Positions 1-9,120 of a DNA stretch of 22,680 nucleotides are shown piece by piece. Made by a program: the position numbers and the translations under genes. Source of the DNA: Sanguinoderma infundibulare (lineage: Eukaryota; Basidiomycota; Agaricomycetes; Polyporales; Polyporaceae); assembly GCA_032821775.1 (NCBI GenBank), contig JAVLRN010000056.1, positions 1 to 22,680 of the forward strand, in the 5' to 3' direction. How positions within the stretch are numbered: the first letter of the stretch is position 1; each line of letters begins with the position of its first letter. The notes under the pieces were generated by a model. It saw only the letters and a list, made by a program, of their open reading frames with translations. It was not told the DNA's origin and made no database searches.

Positions 1-25
1 CTAAGCCCGCGATCTCGCATTACAG

Positions 26-1000
26 AACATTCATCCTCGTCGGCATGGATACAATTTCGCATGCAACCGTGCGGCTGCTCCATCTCCTAGCCCTGAACCC
101 GAACGTCCAGAGTAAGCTCCGGGCCGAGATCCTGGAGGCGCCGGCGGGCGAGGAGGTCAGCTACGATCAACTCAACGATCTTCCCTACCTCGACTCGGTC
201 TTCCGCGAGACCCTCCAGCTGTACGTGGTAATCATGAGGCAGTCTGCTGATTTAGCGACTGACGCACGCGCATGCCCGCAGGTACGGCCCGGTAAGCAAT
301 CTCACTCGTTGGTGAGTATCGGCACGCTTGTCCAGTCTCTCGCTTCAACGGCTTATGAGGTGGAGCTGCAGTGCTTCCCAGGACACAGTCCTCCAATTGC
401 ACGAGCCCTTCCGCGGCAGGGACGGCTGTCTGATTACAGAGGTCGCGGTCCGAAAAGGCACCATCGCCATTCTGAACTTGTGGGCATGCAACACGAACAA
501 GGCGCTGTGGGGCGAGGACGGCTGCGAATGGAACCCAGACCGCTTCCTGACGCCCGTTCCCCGTGCGGTCGAAGAGGCTCGCATCCCCGGGGTCTACTCT
601 AACCTGTGAGTGGTTAAAGCGTTGCGATAAAGGGCTGAACACTGACGTGATGTAAGGCATGTCTTTCCACGGCTGCTCGCGGTCCTGCATGTATGTGTCC
701 TGGTTGGCTCGTCCTCGGCTCGATCCTCGACTGACAATGTATGCGTGTTTAGCGGCTTCAAGTACGCGCAGCTCGAGCCCAACAAGTGGCCTCTGATCTA
801 CTTATTCGGGCATGTTGAAAGCTGACATCGTGTCTATCTCATTCCCAGCGGTCGTCCTGTCGCTGCTCATCGCGAACTTCGAGTTCGACTTGAGCGACAA
901 GGACATCGTATGGAACAACACGGGCGTCTCGTACCCGTCCGTCGGGAAGGAGAGCAAGAGGCCAGAGATGCCGCTCAGGCTCTCAGTCATCCGTTCCTAA
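26..1000 (+). pseudogene. Cytochrome P450, C-terminal half, broken (copy 1)
   Basis: Cytochrome P450s are haem monooxygenases, in fungi usually ER-anchored and reduced by a P450 reductase. Reconstructed exons are 26-220, 282-311, 372-605, 657-690, 753-785 and 849-1000, ending at TAA. The I-helix reads FILVGMDTISHA. The ExxR motif of the K-helix reads ETLQ, so the invariant Arg is Gln. The haem loop reads FHGCSRSCIG: the ligand Cys and Arg are kept, but the glycine four positions before the ligand Cys is Cys. The stretches NTNKALWGEDGCEWNPDRF and GVYSNL are typical of Agaricomycete P450s. Two exon joins (605/657 and 785/849) are each out of frame by one base with the best GT-AG sites. The N-terminal half is absent, as copy 2 shows. 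It resembles CYP5150-like families, but I cannot assign a subfamily. The family call is firm; loss of function is very likely. Confidence 0.85.
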
Positions 1001-1280
1001 CCGATCCGTGCCCATCCGATGTACCAGCACGAGTCGCGAAGTGCTGTGTCAAGTTGGGGGTTGCATGAGCACGATCTAGTCTACGCGCGGTGAGTAAAGA
1101 AACCCTCGTAACGACGATGCATTGATGACGTACTGACCTCCCGTTTTTGGGTTCCTCATGTCACCTCCTGTTCGCACTGGTATATCTAGATCATTTCTCG
1201 ACATGATCGAATCACCCTAACGGTTCTCCCAACCGTGTCCTCCACCGTTGAGCAAAGCCCTCCCACGCCTCCGTTCCATC
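1001..1280. other. Spacer with no recognisable gene
   Basis: This lies between the P450 stop codon and the first recognisable piece of the oxygenase relic. No frame gave a recognisable protein. The segment around 1090-1200 is relatively T-rich and may hold remains of the 5' part of the oxygenase gene, but nothing can be shown. The same sequence lies at 19081-19360. Confidence 0.5.
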
Positions 1281-1656
1281 TTGAAGGAGCACTTGCCGTA
1301 TTGCAATGGCACACTCGGACCTCGTGCTTTACAATGGAAAGGAGAGTCATGCTCGGTAGGCGATACTGGCTTGTAGGGTGAACAGAGCTCTGACTCACCA
1401 TCGAGGTTCCCACAGACGCATCGATCTCTCGAAAGCGTGCGAGCCCACCCCGTTCGGATGCAACGACCAGACTGTTTTCGATGGCAACTACCGCCGAGCT
1501 CGGAAAATGGAGGTCGACGACTTTGTGCTCGGGTTCGACGCCGGGGGCTGGTCGAGGCAATCCGCTCGGCGCTGTTCTGCGGCGAGGAGGTATCCAACTT
1601 CGTCGGAGCGGAGTTGTATAAGCTGAACGTATACGGTGCGCATATAGTCCGGCCAT
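1281..1656 (+). pseudogene. Fungal 2OG-Fe(II) oxygenase fragment, decayed (copy 1)
   Basis: Members of this fungal family are prolyl-4-hydroxylase-like dioxygenases that use 2-oxoglutarate and Fe(II). Three pieces line up with the family in order. LKEHLPYCNGTL from 1281 resembles the N-terminal PYCxGTL region. DLSKACEPTPFGCNDQTVF and the following NYRRARKME lie in a second frame. LVEAIRSALFC, then GAELYKLNVYG, return to the first frame. The second shift falls in a run of five G near 1553-1557. After LNVYG the family has a short loop and an HxD iron-binding motif; here the text is AHIVRP, so the Asp appears to be Val and the loop is missing. The second half of the catalytic domain is absent. 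No start codon or continuous frame exists. The family assignment rests on pattern memory and should be checked. Confidence 0.65.
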
Positions 1657-1866
1657 GTAAGTTGTGAAATTTGCTAACAGTAATGCCAATATATGAAACC
1701 GGTTAACTGTTCACACTCTAGATTCCTCACTTCAATGCCTTTGTCCCCGTCGACTTCTCGCTGGCTCTGTCGTCGCTCCCGGTCGTCGATCAAGCCAGTC
1801 TTGGCGGACTTAGTGTTTCGACGTCAACGCTTAAATTCGACTTCGAATCCACGAATTTGAAGCAAC

Positions 1867-3896
1867 ATGGCGTCCACAGAAGAAAGCCCGCTGCTGGCCG
1901 CGCCGTCGGACATTGACGTCGTGCACCGCAATCTCCTTTACCAACGCTTCTCCCCTTCCCAAAAACGCGTTATCGTGGCCGTCATTGCTTACGCCGGTCT
2001 GATTCCTTGTGAGTGCGTCGGAGACAGGTCGAAGCCCCACACTCATTGAAATGCTTCATTCTAGTCTTGGCCTCTGGTTCCTTCATACCCTCCATTCCAG
2101 AGATTGCCAGCGAGCTGAATATCACAGGTCCGATAATCAGGTATGCTGGGCTCCTTCTCCCGTCCCGGTTCTTGATCTGACATCAGGATAGTCTTGCAGT
2201 GAGTTTGTCGCTTGCTACTGCGGCCATTGGCAGTCTTACCTGGGCGACATATTCGCGCACATGTGAGTAGCAGAATACTCCTCAGGTTTCCTGGCTGCCG
2301 ATTAAGTCGCGTCACGATAGATGGACGTCGCTTTGTGTATCTCAGGTCTTTGCCGTGCCTTTGCATAGGCTCGATAGGTGTCGCACTGTCCTACACCGTG
2401 CCCTCGCTCATGTTCTGGCGCGTAGTCCAAGCCTTCGGTTTCTCAAGCGCAATGTCTGTCAGCGCAGGAGTCATCGGAGACATTTATCGACTTGAGGAAC
2501 GGGGCTATGCTATGGGCCTGTTCTTCGGCGTGAGTCATGGCATAGTTTGCTCCATTGACGATGACTCATTCCTGCCTTGGCTTAGGCTTCGCTCATCGGA
2601 CCAGCAATCGCACCCGTCTGTGGAGGTATTGCGACGCATTATGCCTCTTGGCGTTATGCCCAATGGGCGTTGTTCTTCATGGGCATCTCTGCGCTTGTCG
2701 CGGTCGCATTGTGGCTCCCGGAAACGCTGCCCGAAGAGAAGCTCGGTCAGCTCAAGGCTGAGGGGAACCAGTTCAAGATCCTCAACCCCCTTAGCAGTCT
2801 CGCACTCTTGCGCAGCCCCGTCATTCTGATTCCGGTGAGTTCAGTGTCGCACTAGCACGCATTTGTCGTCCTCTTGACATCGACTCATTTGAGCTTAGAC
2901 CGTTGCGACTACGACTGCTTTGGCGACCGATTTCGGTAGGACCGTGTCTTGTATAACATCCACGTAGCTAACGCTCTTCAGTGATGATGGTTCCTCTCTC
3001 CTATACGGTCGTAAGTCTCCACACTCTTTCCCCTTCCGGAAGCATCGCTTATGCCACATCAGGGCGAGGCATACGGCATCTCAAATGAAGCCGTCATAGG
3101 AGCATTTTTCCTTCCTATTGGCATAGGGAATTTTCGTGCGTCTGGCCTCGCGCATCACCTCTGGGATCATGCAGCATACTCAAGGTTCTCCACTACAGTC
3201 GGTGCCCCGCTGGCCGGACATTTAGCGGACAGGGCTGTCATCGTTTGGCGGGACCGTCGCGATGGGGTCTGGGTGCCCGAAGATCGTCTCCGTGCTACCA
3301 TGTGGGGCGCGGCGTTCTTAGTACCCGTGTCCACCCTTGCAGCGGGCCTGACCATGAAGTACGTTCCAGGCCTCCCTGGGATCGCCCTTCTCTCCGTTTG
3401 GCTGTTTATGAACGGTATCGGAGTACGTCTTCCAGAATGAAGCATCGTGTCATTGCTCATCTCGAGTTTCAGGTGGACATCGTCTTGACCCCTTGCTCCT
3501 CATACTACGTCGATATCTTGCACGACCGGAGTGCTGAAACTATGGCAGCTAGCTCGTGAGTAGTATCTCTCGCCGTACGCTCGTGCCGCATTCTAACGTG
3601 CTGAGGGGATGATGCCACGATCGGCAGCTCGTTCCGTTCGCTCATCATGGCGTTCGCAACCGCGAGCACTCTGCCTCTTATAGAGTCGTTTGGTGTTGTC
3701 GCAACAAATGCGCTCTTTTCAGTAATTGCATGGACCGGTTTCGGGTGCGTGTCGCTTTACGTCAGACAATGTTGGGGCATTGGCCTGGATCCTCTCTGAC
3801 GACGGATGTAGAATGATACTGCTTACCATCCGGTATGGAGATCGGATGCGCTCGTGGGTAGACATTGGGTATACTACTTCACGGGACAACTGCTAG
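1867..3896 (+). CDS. MFS transporter, DHA1-like drug:H+ antiporter type, intact (copy 1)
   Basis: Twelve exons join to 1,395 nt, a 464-aa protein: 1867-2008, 2065-2140, 2192-2262, 2321-2529, 2586-2834, 2899-2935, 2982-3010, 3063-3135, 3199-3422, 3473-3555, 3628-3744 and 3812-3896. All eleven introns are GT-AG, 46-72 bp, and every join keeps frame. The start (caacATGG) has a good eukaryotic context. A short cytosolic N-terminus precedes the first membrane segment near residue 36. TYGRRFVYL after segment 2 matches MFS motif A. GASLIGPAIAPVCGG in segment 5 matches motif C of proton antiporters. LPETLPEE follows segment 6, then a central loop, then segments 7-12 including GNFLGAPLAGHLADR. About 12 segments are expected. 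The family exports drugs or metabolites across membranes; the substrate cannot be read from sequence. It is the only gene I can reconstruct intact in the window. Confidence 0.9.
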
Positions 3897-4600
3897 AGGC
3901 TCCACCGGTTGTGATATCCTTAGGGAGGAGCGGGTGGAATCGTGATTGCTCAGTTGCTAAGCTCCTAGCATAGGCGGTTGAGTTCGAGGCGGGATTTATA
4001 GTGATCTATTCAACAAATTACCCATTGGGAAGCAAACCACCTCGATCTTCCACGCTGCTATCAACTGCAACGTAACGTATCGAGGACGTAGGTTGCACAC
4101 GCCTAACGCACCATCCTTGTCCAGTGCCACCGTACTCGTGACGACTGGTCGCACAGAAAGTGGACTTTTTTTCCTTGGAGCCCCGCTGGATATCCGGATG
4201 GAAGCTTGAGCTTAAGTATGAACGACGGCATACATGGAACAGACTGTCGTAAGCCGTCGTAAGCACCTCCTGATATCGAACGTCTTTGCGCCGGACATTA
4301 CTCACACGTGTGCGCCGCAAGACGGCTTACGGTATTCGGAGAAACAACTCAGTGGGGAACTTCCGAAGATGACTCGGAGAGACCCGTTCATGCCAGCCTT
4401 GACCTCGTCGCGTTCAACGCCGGTTCCTGTATCCACCTCGTTGAGCCTCGGCTACGCCCGGGATAGCGACATGGAACATGACACGCTCACCGACATCCGG
4501 ATATCTCCTGACCCTGACGTCGTCGAGGAAGGAACCTGGGCGTGACGGTTGCAAAGCTGTCCTGCCAGTGCATCCTGACGGACGTTTTGTAGGTATGGAC
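3897..4600. other. Gene-free stretch 3' of the MFS gene (copy 1)
   Basis: Open frames of about 100 codons exist on both strands (about 4018-4320 minus, 4234-4545 plus), but neither resembles a family I know and neither has convincing exon structure. It contains a pair of 11-bp inverted segments (4248-4258 and 4321-4331) and the nearby direct repeat gtcgtaagc. The 3' UTR of the transporter presumably lies at its left end; no clear poly(A) signal is visible. Confidence 0.5.
4248..4331. repeat. 11-bp inverted repeat pair
   Basis: cgtaagccgtc at 4248-4258 is the exact reverse complement of gacggcttacg at 4321-4331, with 62 bases between. The first arm is followed by a second gtcgtaagc. Chance occurrence in 22 kb is plausible. 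The pair also occurs at 22328-22411 in copy 2. Confidence 0.5.
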
Positions 4601-7246
4601 AATCATCCACATTTCGCGCTCGCCGGGCACAGCCTTGCGTGTGTTGTCTGAGAGATCCGTGGGAGCGCGAGGGTTCTGTGGACGTAAACGCGTCTGCTGT
4701 TTACAAGGACGAGATGAACAAAGGCTGCGCCCGTGAGTACAAAACAGTAACTCGCCTTCCAAGTTCCATATCCTCGGGCGCGGCGGACTGCTGAGATCGG
4801 AGAAGCCAGATGGTCGACTTTCAAGGATCCTTAGTTACCTAGAAACTCGAGAAGCAGTCAGCCTCTTGTCTCGACTTTTGGAAGAGACAATGCGCATAGA
4901 CATAGACAAACTCACCTCACGACGGCAGCGCTCGCAAAGCACAAAAGGCCGTTGTACATAGCCTCCACTTGGGAGACAAGGTTTGGGCCGTCGTGCGGTC
5001 ATCATCATGCTGCTGAATCGAGATACAGTAATACTTGTTATGAATTAATCTCACGAACTTCTTGGACCTTCGGGACAATATCAGGGGCGCCTCGCTACCG
5101 CACAACAACAGTGTTGAGCGCTGCTGCGCAAGACAAGAGAGATAAACCACCTCCCTGAGTCCCTCCCAAAGCGCAGAGCAGAAGACAATGAAATTGCAGC
5201 ACGGCAAAGACAAAAGCATCACGGTCGTGTGGGGAACGTGCCGGCAGCAGTGTGTATGTGAAGAGATTCAGACGTACTCGCATATCATAGTGACAGCCGC
5301 GGCGAGGCACGCGAGATTGGAGGCTCGCAGCGCTCGCGAGCTGTGGGAACTTCCTGTTTCGGGCATCGCGCGCTTGCCGCGACTACGCCCTCTCAGATGG
5401 ACAAACAGCCTGTCGGGCACGCGACCTGCAGTGTTTTATGCAAAGCACTGTAGATATTCAACTGTATCCGTACATAGAATTGAAGCTGCTCGTCACAGCC
5501 GGTGCACGGTGCCTCGTTGTGATTGAAGTTTTTAGACGCTTGCGGTGCCCAATGCACGATGTGCGATGACGTGCAGACGCGCCCTCTACCGGAAATCAGA
5601 AATTCTCCTGAGGACGAGGCTGGACTGCGTCTGGCCCGAGCAGCATTGGTTAGGCGGTGATATGACGAGAGGACGGGCCGCTGGGTACGTAGTAAGTACT
5701 AAGTGCGGTGAAGGACGAATCCACAATTGCGCGTTCGTCTTCTGAGGATCGTTGAGGAGAACGACGTCCATTGGAACTTGGAAGCCGGATACGCAGAGAC
5801 AAAAGGCAGATGAAGACGAGAGCATCGCAACCGTGCGGCGATTGGTGGGTGGGAGAACCGCAAGGACTGTACATGGACGGTTCTGACGCCTAGTACGGGA
5901 CCATCCCTATCGCACCGCCGGTGTCCGGGGCGGCGGATAGATCACAGGATCGACAACTCTAAGTGGGCACTTACGTAGGTTGGGAATCGCCGCATAAGTA
6001 GATCGAACTGAGTTCAGGACGGATCTAGACGAGAGCGTATGTACTCGGATCGTGCGCCGACACCGCTGCCCACGATCTCCTCATCCCCTTACGCAGACAT
6101 GGCCACAACTGGATGGGATCTGCCTCACTTGTCTGGGGATTGGGGCAAACGCTTCCGGATTGGATGTGCTCGGAAAGCATGCCGAAAGCATCGCCAGACA
6201 GATGGGCAGTGGAACGAGTCGCGAGGATGGCGAAGAGGCGAAAGGGGGTGGAAAGGGAGGCTGAAGATAGGAAGCTGAAGCAAGCGCCACTCACGGTGTA
6301 TCCAGCTGACCGTCCCCCCTCGTCTAAACCTTGCCAGGAGGATGGAGCGATTCCACCGCGGCGCCGCAACAGGCATCTGTCGGATGCGAATGTTGAATGG
6401 AGCCCGCCGAAGGTTCGGTTCGAAGATGAGTGTGTTTGGCAGCGGCGTGGCAGAGCGAGCCACTTGAGGCACGTCGGGGCAGGCTGCTAACCGAATATGA
6501 TCCAGCCCATCTGGACCGGGCCACCGACAGGAGATGGGCTGTGGTGGCGGACAGAACCGGGGTGGAGAACGTTCGCGCGCGGGCGAGTGTATTCGTGCAG
6601 TGTGCGATGTGTCGTGGCCCGTGGGGGACAGAACGATACGGCCATGGACAGGAACACCCTGTGACACGGGCTACGGGAGAAGCGCGATGTTCTTTCCGGA
6701 GTGGCCTGCTCTGCGCGGGCTATTCTGGAGATGGAAGCCAGTCGAAGGCTGGGGGATGACAAGGGCGAGCGGCGAAAAGTGCAGGCGGCGCGGTGAGGCG
6801 GCGCAGGACGGCGCTTTCGCCTCAGGGAAGAGCTTTGCGCCGAGCACAGCGGAGCGTGCTATCATGATCCGCCAGGACACCAAGAAGGCAACTCGGAGCA
6901 GGCGATGCTGGGTGCGTCCACGGCCACAGAATACGGACTGCCGAGCTTTGTCGAGTGGCCATTGTGGGCAGAATACGGCGACCGGCAAGTGTTGTTCTGA
7001 GAAGAGGAAGCGTTGTCGGCGAGAGCACGAGGCGGACGCTGTCCAGCGCGAGCGCGTTGTCGTCGTGAGTGACAGGCAAGTGGGTTGGTCGTGCCATGAT
7101 CGACGTTCGAGTCTGAGCTGTGCGTGGGGCGAGATCGGGGGCTGTCACATGTGCACGTGCGGTGACATGTCGCGTCCCGGGCAGATCGCGATCTCGCTTC
7201 GCTTGGCACACAGAAACTGACCGCAACAAGCCCTTGACTCTGTCAG
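4601..7246. other. Long region without a recognisable gene
   Basis: About 2.6 kb with no protein I can identify. From about 6030 to 7220 many overlapping open frames of 100-228 codons run on both strands. This is what GC-rich sequence gives by chance, and they show no motif, no plausible exon pattern and no conserved-looking text. No rRNA, tRNA or transposase signature was seen. It may hold decayed transposon or gene sequence past recognition, or non-coding transcripts. Confidence 0.5.
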
Positions 7247-7434
7247 AGCACAGGAAGGCGGACTAGGTACACAGGAAGCTCAGCAGGAGCACAAGAAGGC
7301 GAACTAGGTACCTCACTAGGTACAGGGGAAGCTCACTAGGTACACGGGAAGCTCAGTAGGAGCACGGGAAGCGCACTAGGTACACGGTAAGGCGAACTAC
7401 ATACAGGGTAAGGCTAGCTGAGTGCAGGGAGAGT
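7247..7434. repeat. Minisatellite, about 20-bp unit, 8-9 degenerate copies
   Basis: The approximate unit is actaggtacacgggaagctc. Variants include actaggtacacaggaagctc, actaggtacaggggaagctc, agtaggagcacgggaagcgc and actaggtacacggtaaggcg, plus one truncated unit (actaggtacctc). Unit length varies between 19 and 21, so it is not a coding repeat. Copies degrade toward the right end. It lies at the border between the gene-free region and the minus-strand gene fragments. Confidence 0.85.
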
Positions 7435-7650
7435 AGACTCGGGCGATGATGCGGTCTGCATAATTCTACGACTGCGACTACAAGCACATAAGTGTATTCA
7501 GCCAACGATTGAACTGGTCGAGCTCCTCAGCTCTTCAAGTCCATCGGTATCAACTACTCTACTATACACAAGTCAGTCTCTCGACGTACGTTCGAATTTC
7601 AATTCAGTCGATCCCGACCCGCAAACGAAACTTACTCCGGCCCGAAGGTG
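7435..7650. other. Short spacer, nothing recognised
   Basis: Sequence between the minisatellite and the purine-rich repeat. It is less GC-rich than its surroundings, has pyrimidine-rich stretches on the plus strand, and contains no recognisable coding segment. Confidence 0.4.
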
Positions 7651-7732
7651 CAGGCGAAGACGAAGACAAGGCGAAGGCGAAGACAAGGCAAAGACAAAAG
7701 CTAAGGCAAAGAGGAAGGCGAAAACAAGGACT
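7651..7732. repeat. Purine-rich low-complexity repeat (GCGAAGACAAG-like)
   Basis: Irregular iterations of gcgaagacaag, gcaaagacaa and gcaaagagg give a stretch almost free of pyrimidines except single C. On the minus strand it directly follows, and partly overlaps, the last recognisable CBM21 codons (near 7719). The CBM21 reading ends where the repeat begins, so repeat expansion or insertion may have removed the rest of the domain. Confidence 0.8.
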
Positions 7733-8220
7733 GCAGGCGGATGGTGAACGCGAATCGATCGAAGACGCCGCCAGGAATCGAGTGGAGATACTTCGCCGTC
7801 ACCTCGCTCGTCGTCTGCTAGTAGTCGACCGTGAAGTAGACGGCGAGCCTCTTTTCGAAGGCGATGATCCGCAAGCGCTCGCGGCCGTTGAGGGAAAGGC
7901 CGTCTTCGGAAATGGCAAGCTCCTCGAGGGCGACGTCGGCGTCCGCACGTGGCGCGGCGGGCATGTTGGTGACCGTCATGGTGAGCATCTTCTCTTGCTC
8001 CGCAACGTTCTTCGGGCCAAAGATCAGACTGGGCAAGTCGCTTTCCGTGCCGCTCGTGTCTGTCGGGGAGCCCTCGCGAGAGATGGTCAGGGGCTTCTGT
8101 TCGGCCACCAAGAGCTTGACGTGCTCCAAACGGTCGTCGAGGTGGACCGACTTCGTCCGCGTGCTCGGCTCGCTCTTGGTCGACGCCATGCCAGTCACGA
8201 CAGATAGATCGCCACGGCCG
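7717..8220 (-). pseudogene. CBM21 protein (PP1 regulatory subunit-like), broken fragment
   Basis: CBM21 binds glycogen or starch and, in Gac1/PPP1R3-type proteins, targets protein phosphatase 1 to glycogen. The minus-strand reading contains GDLSVVTGMASTKSEPS, KSVHLDDRLEHVKLLVAEQK with the RVxF-like PP1-docking pattern KSVHL, an acidic SPTDTSGTESDLPS linker, then the CBM21 start ALEELAISEDGLSLNGRERL and IAFEKRLAVYFTVDY. A TAG at 7818-7820 interrupts where the family has Trp before QTTSEVTA. The same frame continues past it with QTTSEVTAKYLHS and FDRFAFTIRLQSL, then dissolves into the purine-rich repeat. Most of the CBM21 fold is missing. At its 5' side it is joined near 8215 to a cyclin-like exon instead of its own N-terminal exon. 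TGG to TAG is a single G-to-A change on the coding strand. Confidence 0.75.
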
Positions 8221-8760
8221 GTGCTGGTCGAACTCAATCTGCACGAGCTGGAGCCACACGTCCGCCGGGTACCAAGGTTCGTTGGTGCTCTGCACACGGC
8301 CGGACGTTATAGTTAAGTCAAGGCCGTGGATGCCGGGAGGTGGCGAGCACGACGCACCTTATGGGCGAGCATGAGCACTCCAATCGCGGGCTGTTCGCAG
8401 ACAAAATCCCCCGTGTCGTAAGTATCCAGTCGGATATCCGAGAGATAGACGATGGCCGTTGGAATGGTGCGCGCGTCGAGAAGGCCGCGGGTGATGTGGT
8501 CGGTGACGCAGCCCATGAGGACGAGGGTCTTCAGCTGGAACGCTGCCGTATACTGCGACGCGAGTATGACCCGCGCGACCGCAGCCATGAGCACGTCGAC
8601 AAAGTATTCTGGCAGTCGCGGTGTGAGGACACGTGCAGCACCCCACACTGCGCCACGCACCGATGACACCACAGTTCACGTTGGTGCTGACCATCTCCAA
8701 GACTTTCGTGTTGAGGAATGCAGCGGGTACGAGGCTTGTCGGTTCGTTCATGTTCAGAGG
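8215..8760 (-). pseudogene. Cyclin-box-like protein fragment (PHO80/Pcl-like?)
   Basis: Three minus-strand segments read like one gene. An N-terminal piece from the ATG at 8751 reads NEPTSLVPAAFLNTKVLEMV, resembling the SLVxxxxHxxxLLE start of fungal Pcl-type cyclins. A second piece in another frame includes LPEYFVDVLMAAV, TIPTAIVYLSDIRLDTYDTG and CEQPAIGVLMLAHK, close to the cyclin-box pattern of ALVYLxR followed by CERxFLGALxLAxK. A 61-bp intron follows, from gtgcgt to the cag just before 8293. Then comes STNEPWYPADVWLQLVQIEF, phase 0, ending at the CBM21 junction. The first two pieces are out of frame with each other around 8655-8670. If it is a cyclin, its last helices are missing. The identification is from pattern alone. 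A real but different helical protein is possible. Confidence 0.4.
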
Positions 8761-9120
8761 ACTGGCTATGTCGAAGAAAACAGAGGAGATCACCGCGGCA
8801 GTGGCGCAGGTAGAGGGAGAGGTGAAACTCGATATGCAGCAGAGCAAATGAGGTGGACCCCGGCTCTTTAAGTATGAGGGCAGAGGCGGTGGAAATATCC
8901 CCGAGAAAACTGTAGGAAGACGCTGCGGCGCTGCGACAGGAAGGCAGGTGAGGCCTGAGGCGGTGGATATGTGGTATGCTGCGGTACGCACGCGTTCTTT
9001 ATACGAAACCGAGGGCAAAACGGCCTTGCCGCGCATCACGTAGGGCGCGGTGGATTTCGTGCGTAAACCGCTTGAGCTGTGCGCCCCAATCACGATCCTT
9101 CAGCTCTGCGCGTCACACGG
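8761..9120. other. Spacer between cyclin-like and TMEM19-like fragments
   Basis: The minus strand stays open here in one frame (up to about 9093), but the translation shows no family signature. It may contain the promoter or 5' region of the cyclin-like relic, or the lost C-terminus of the TMEM19-like gene. Confidence 0.4.

Larger units (their letters stand above)
1..4600. repeat. Copy 1 of a long exact direct repeat (4.6 kb visible)
   Basis: This stretch recurs in the same orientation at an offset of exactly 18,080 bases. All frames translated in both copies give identical proteins, and directly compared nucleotide lines (for example 1001-1080 against 19081-19160, and 4561-4600 against 22641-22680) agree base for base. 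It carries the 3' half of a P450 gene, a 2OG oxygenase relic, an intact MFS transporter and about 700 bases of gene-free DNA. The left edge falls in the middle of a P450 intron, so it is the window edge and not a biological boundary. Introns and spacers are as identical as exons, which means very recent duplication, a circular molecule read twice, or an assembly overlap. Confidence 0.97.

Noticed and set aside
6534..7220. 228-codon plus-strand open frame, the longest single-exon frame in the gene-poor region
   Set aside because: Low-complexity Arg/Gly/Cys-rich translation, no motif, competing frames of over 100 codons on the other strand. Typical of GC-rich chance frames.
7509..8207. 232-codon plus-strand frame
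   Set aside because: Antisense shadow of the CBM21 fragment and of the purine-rich repeat (KAKTRQRQK-like text).
7573..8295. 240-codon minus-strand frame
   Set aside because: Only its first part (STNEPWYPADVWLQLV) looks like a real exon. The remainder is the CBM21 fragment read in the wrong frame and ends in the translated purine repeat.
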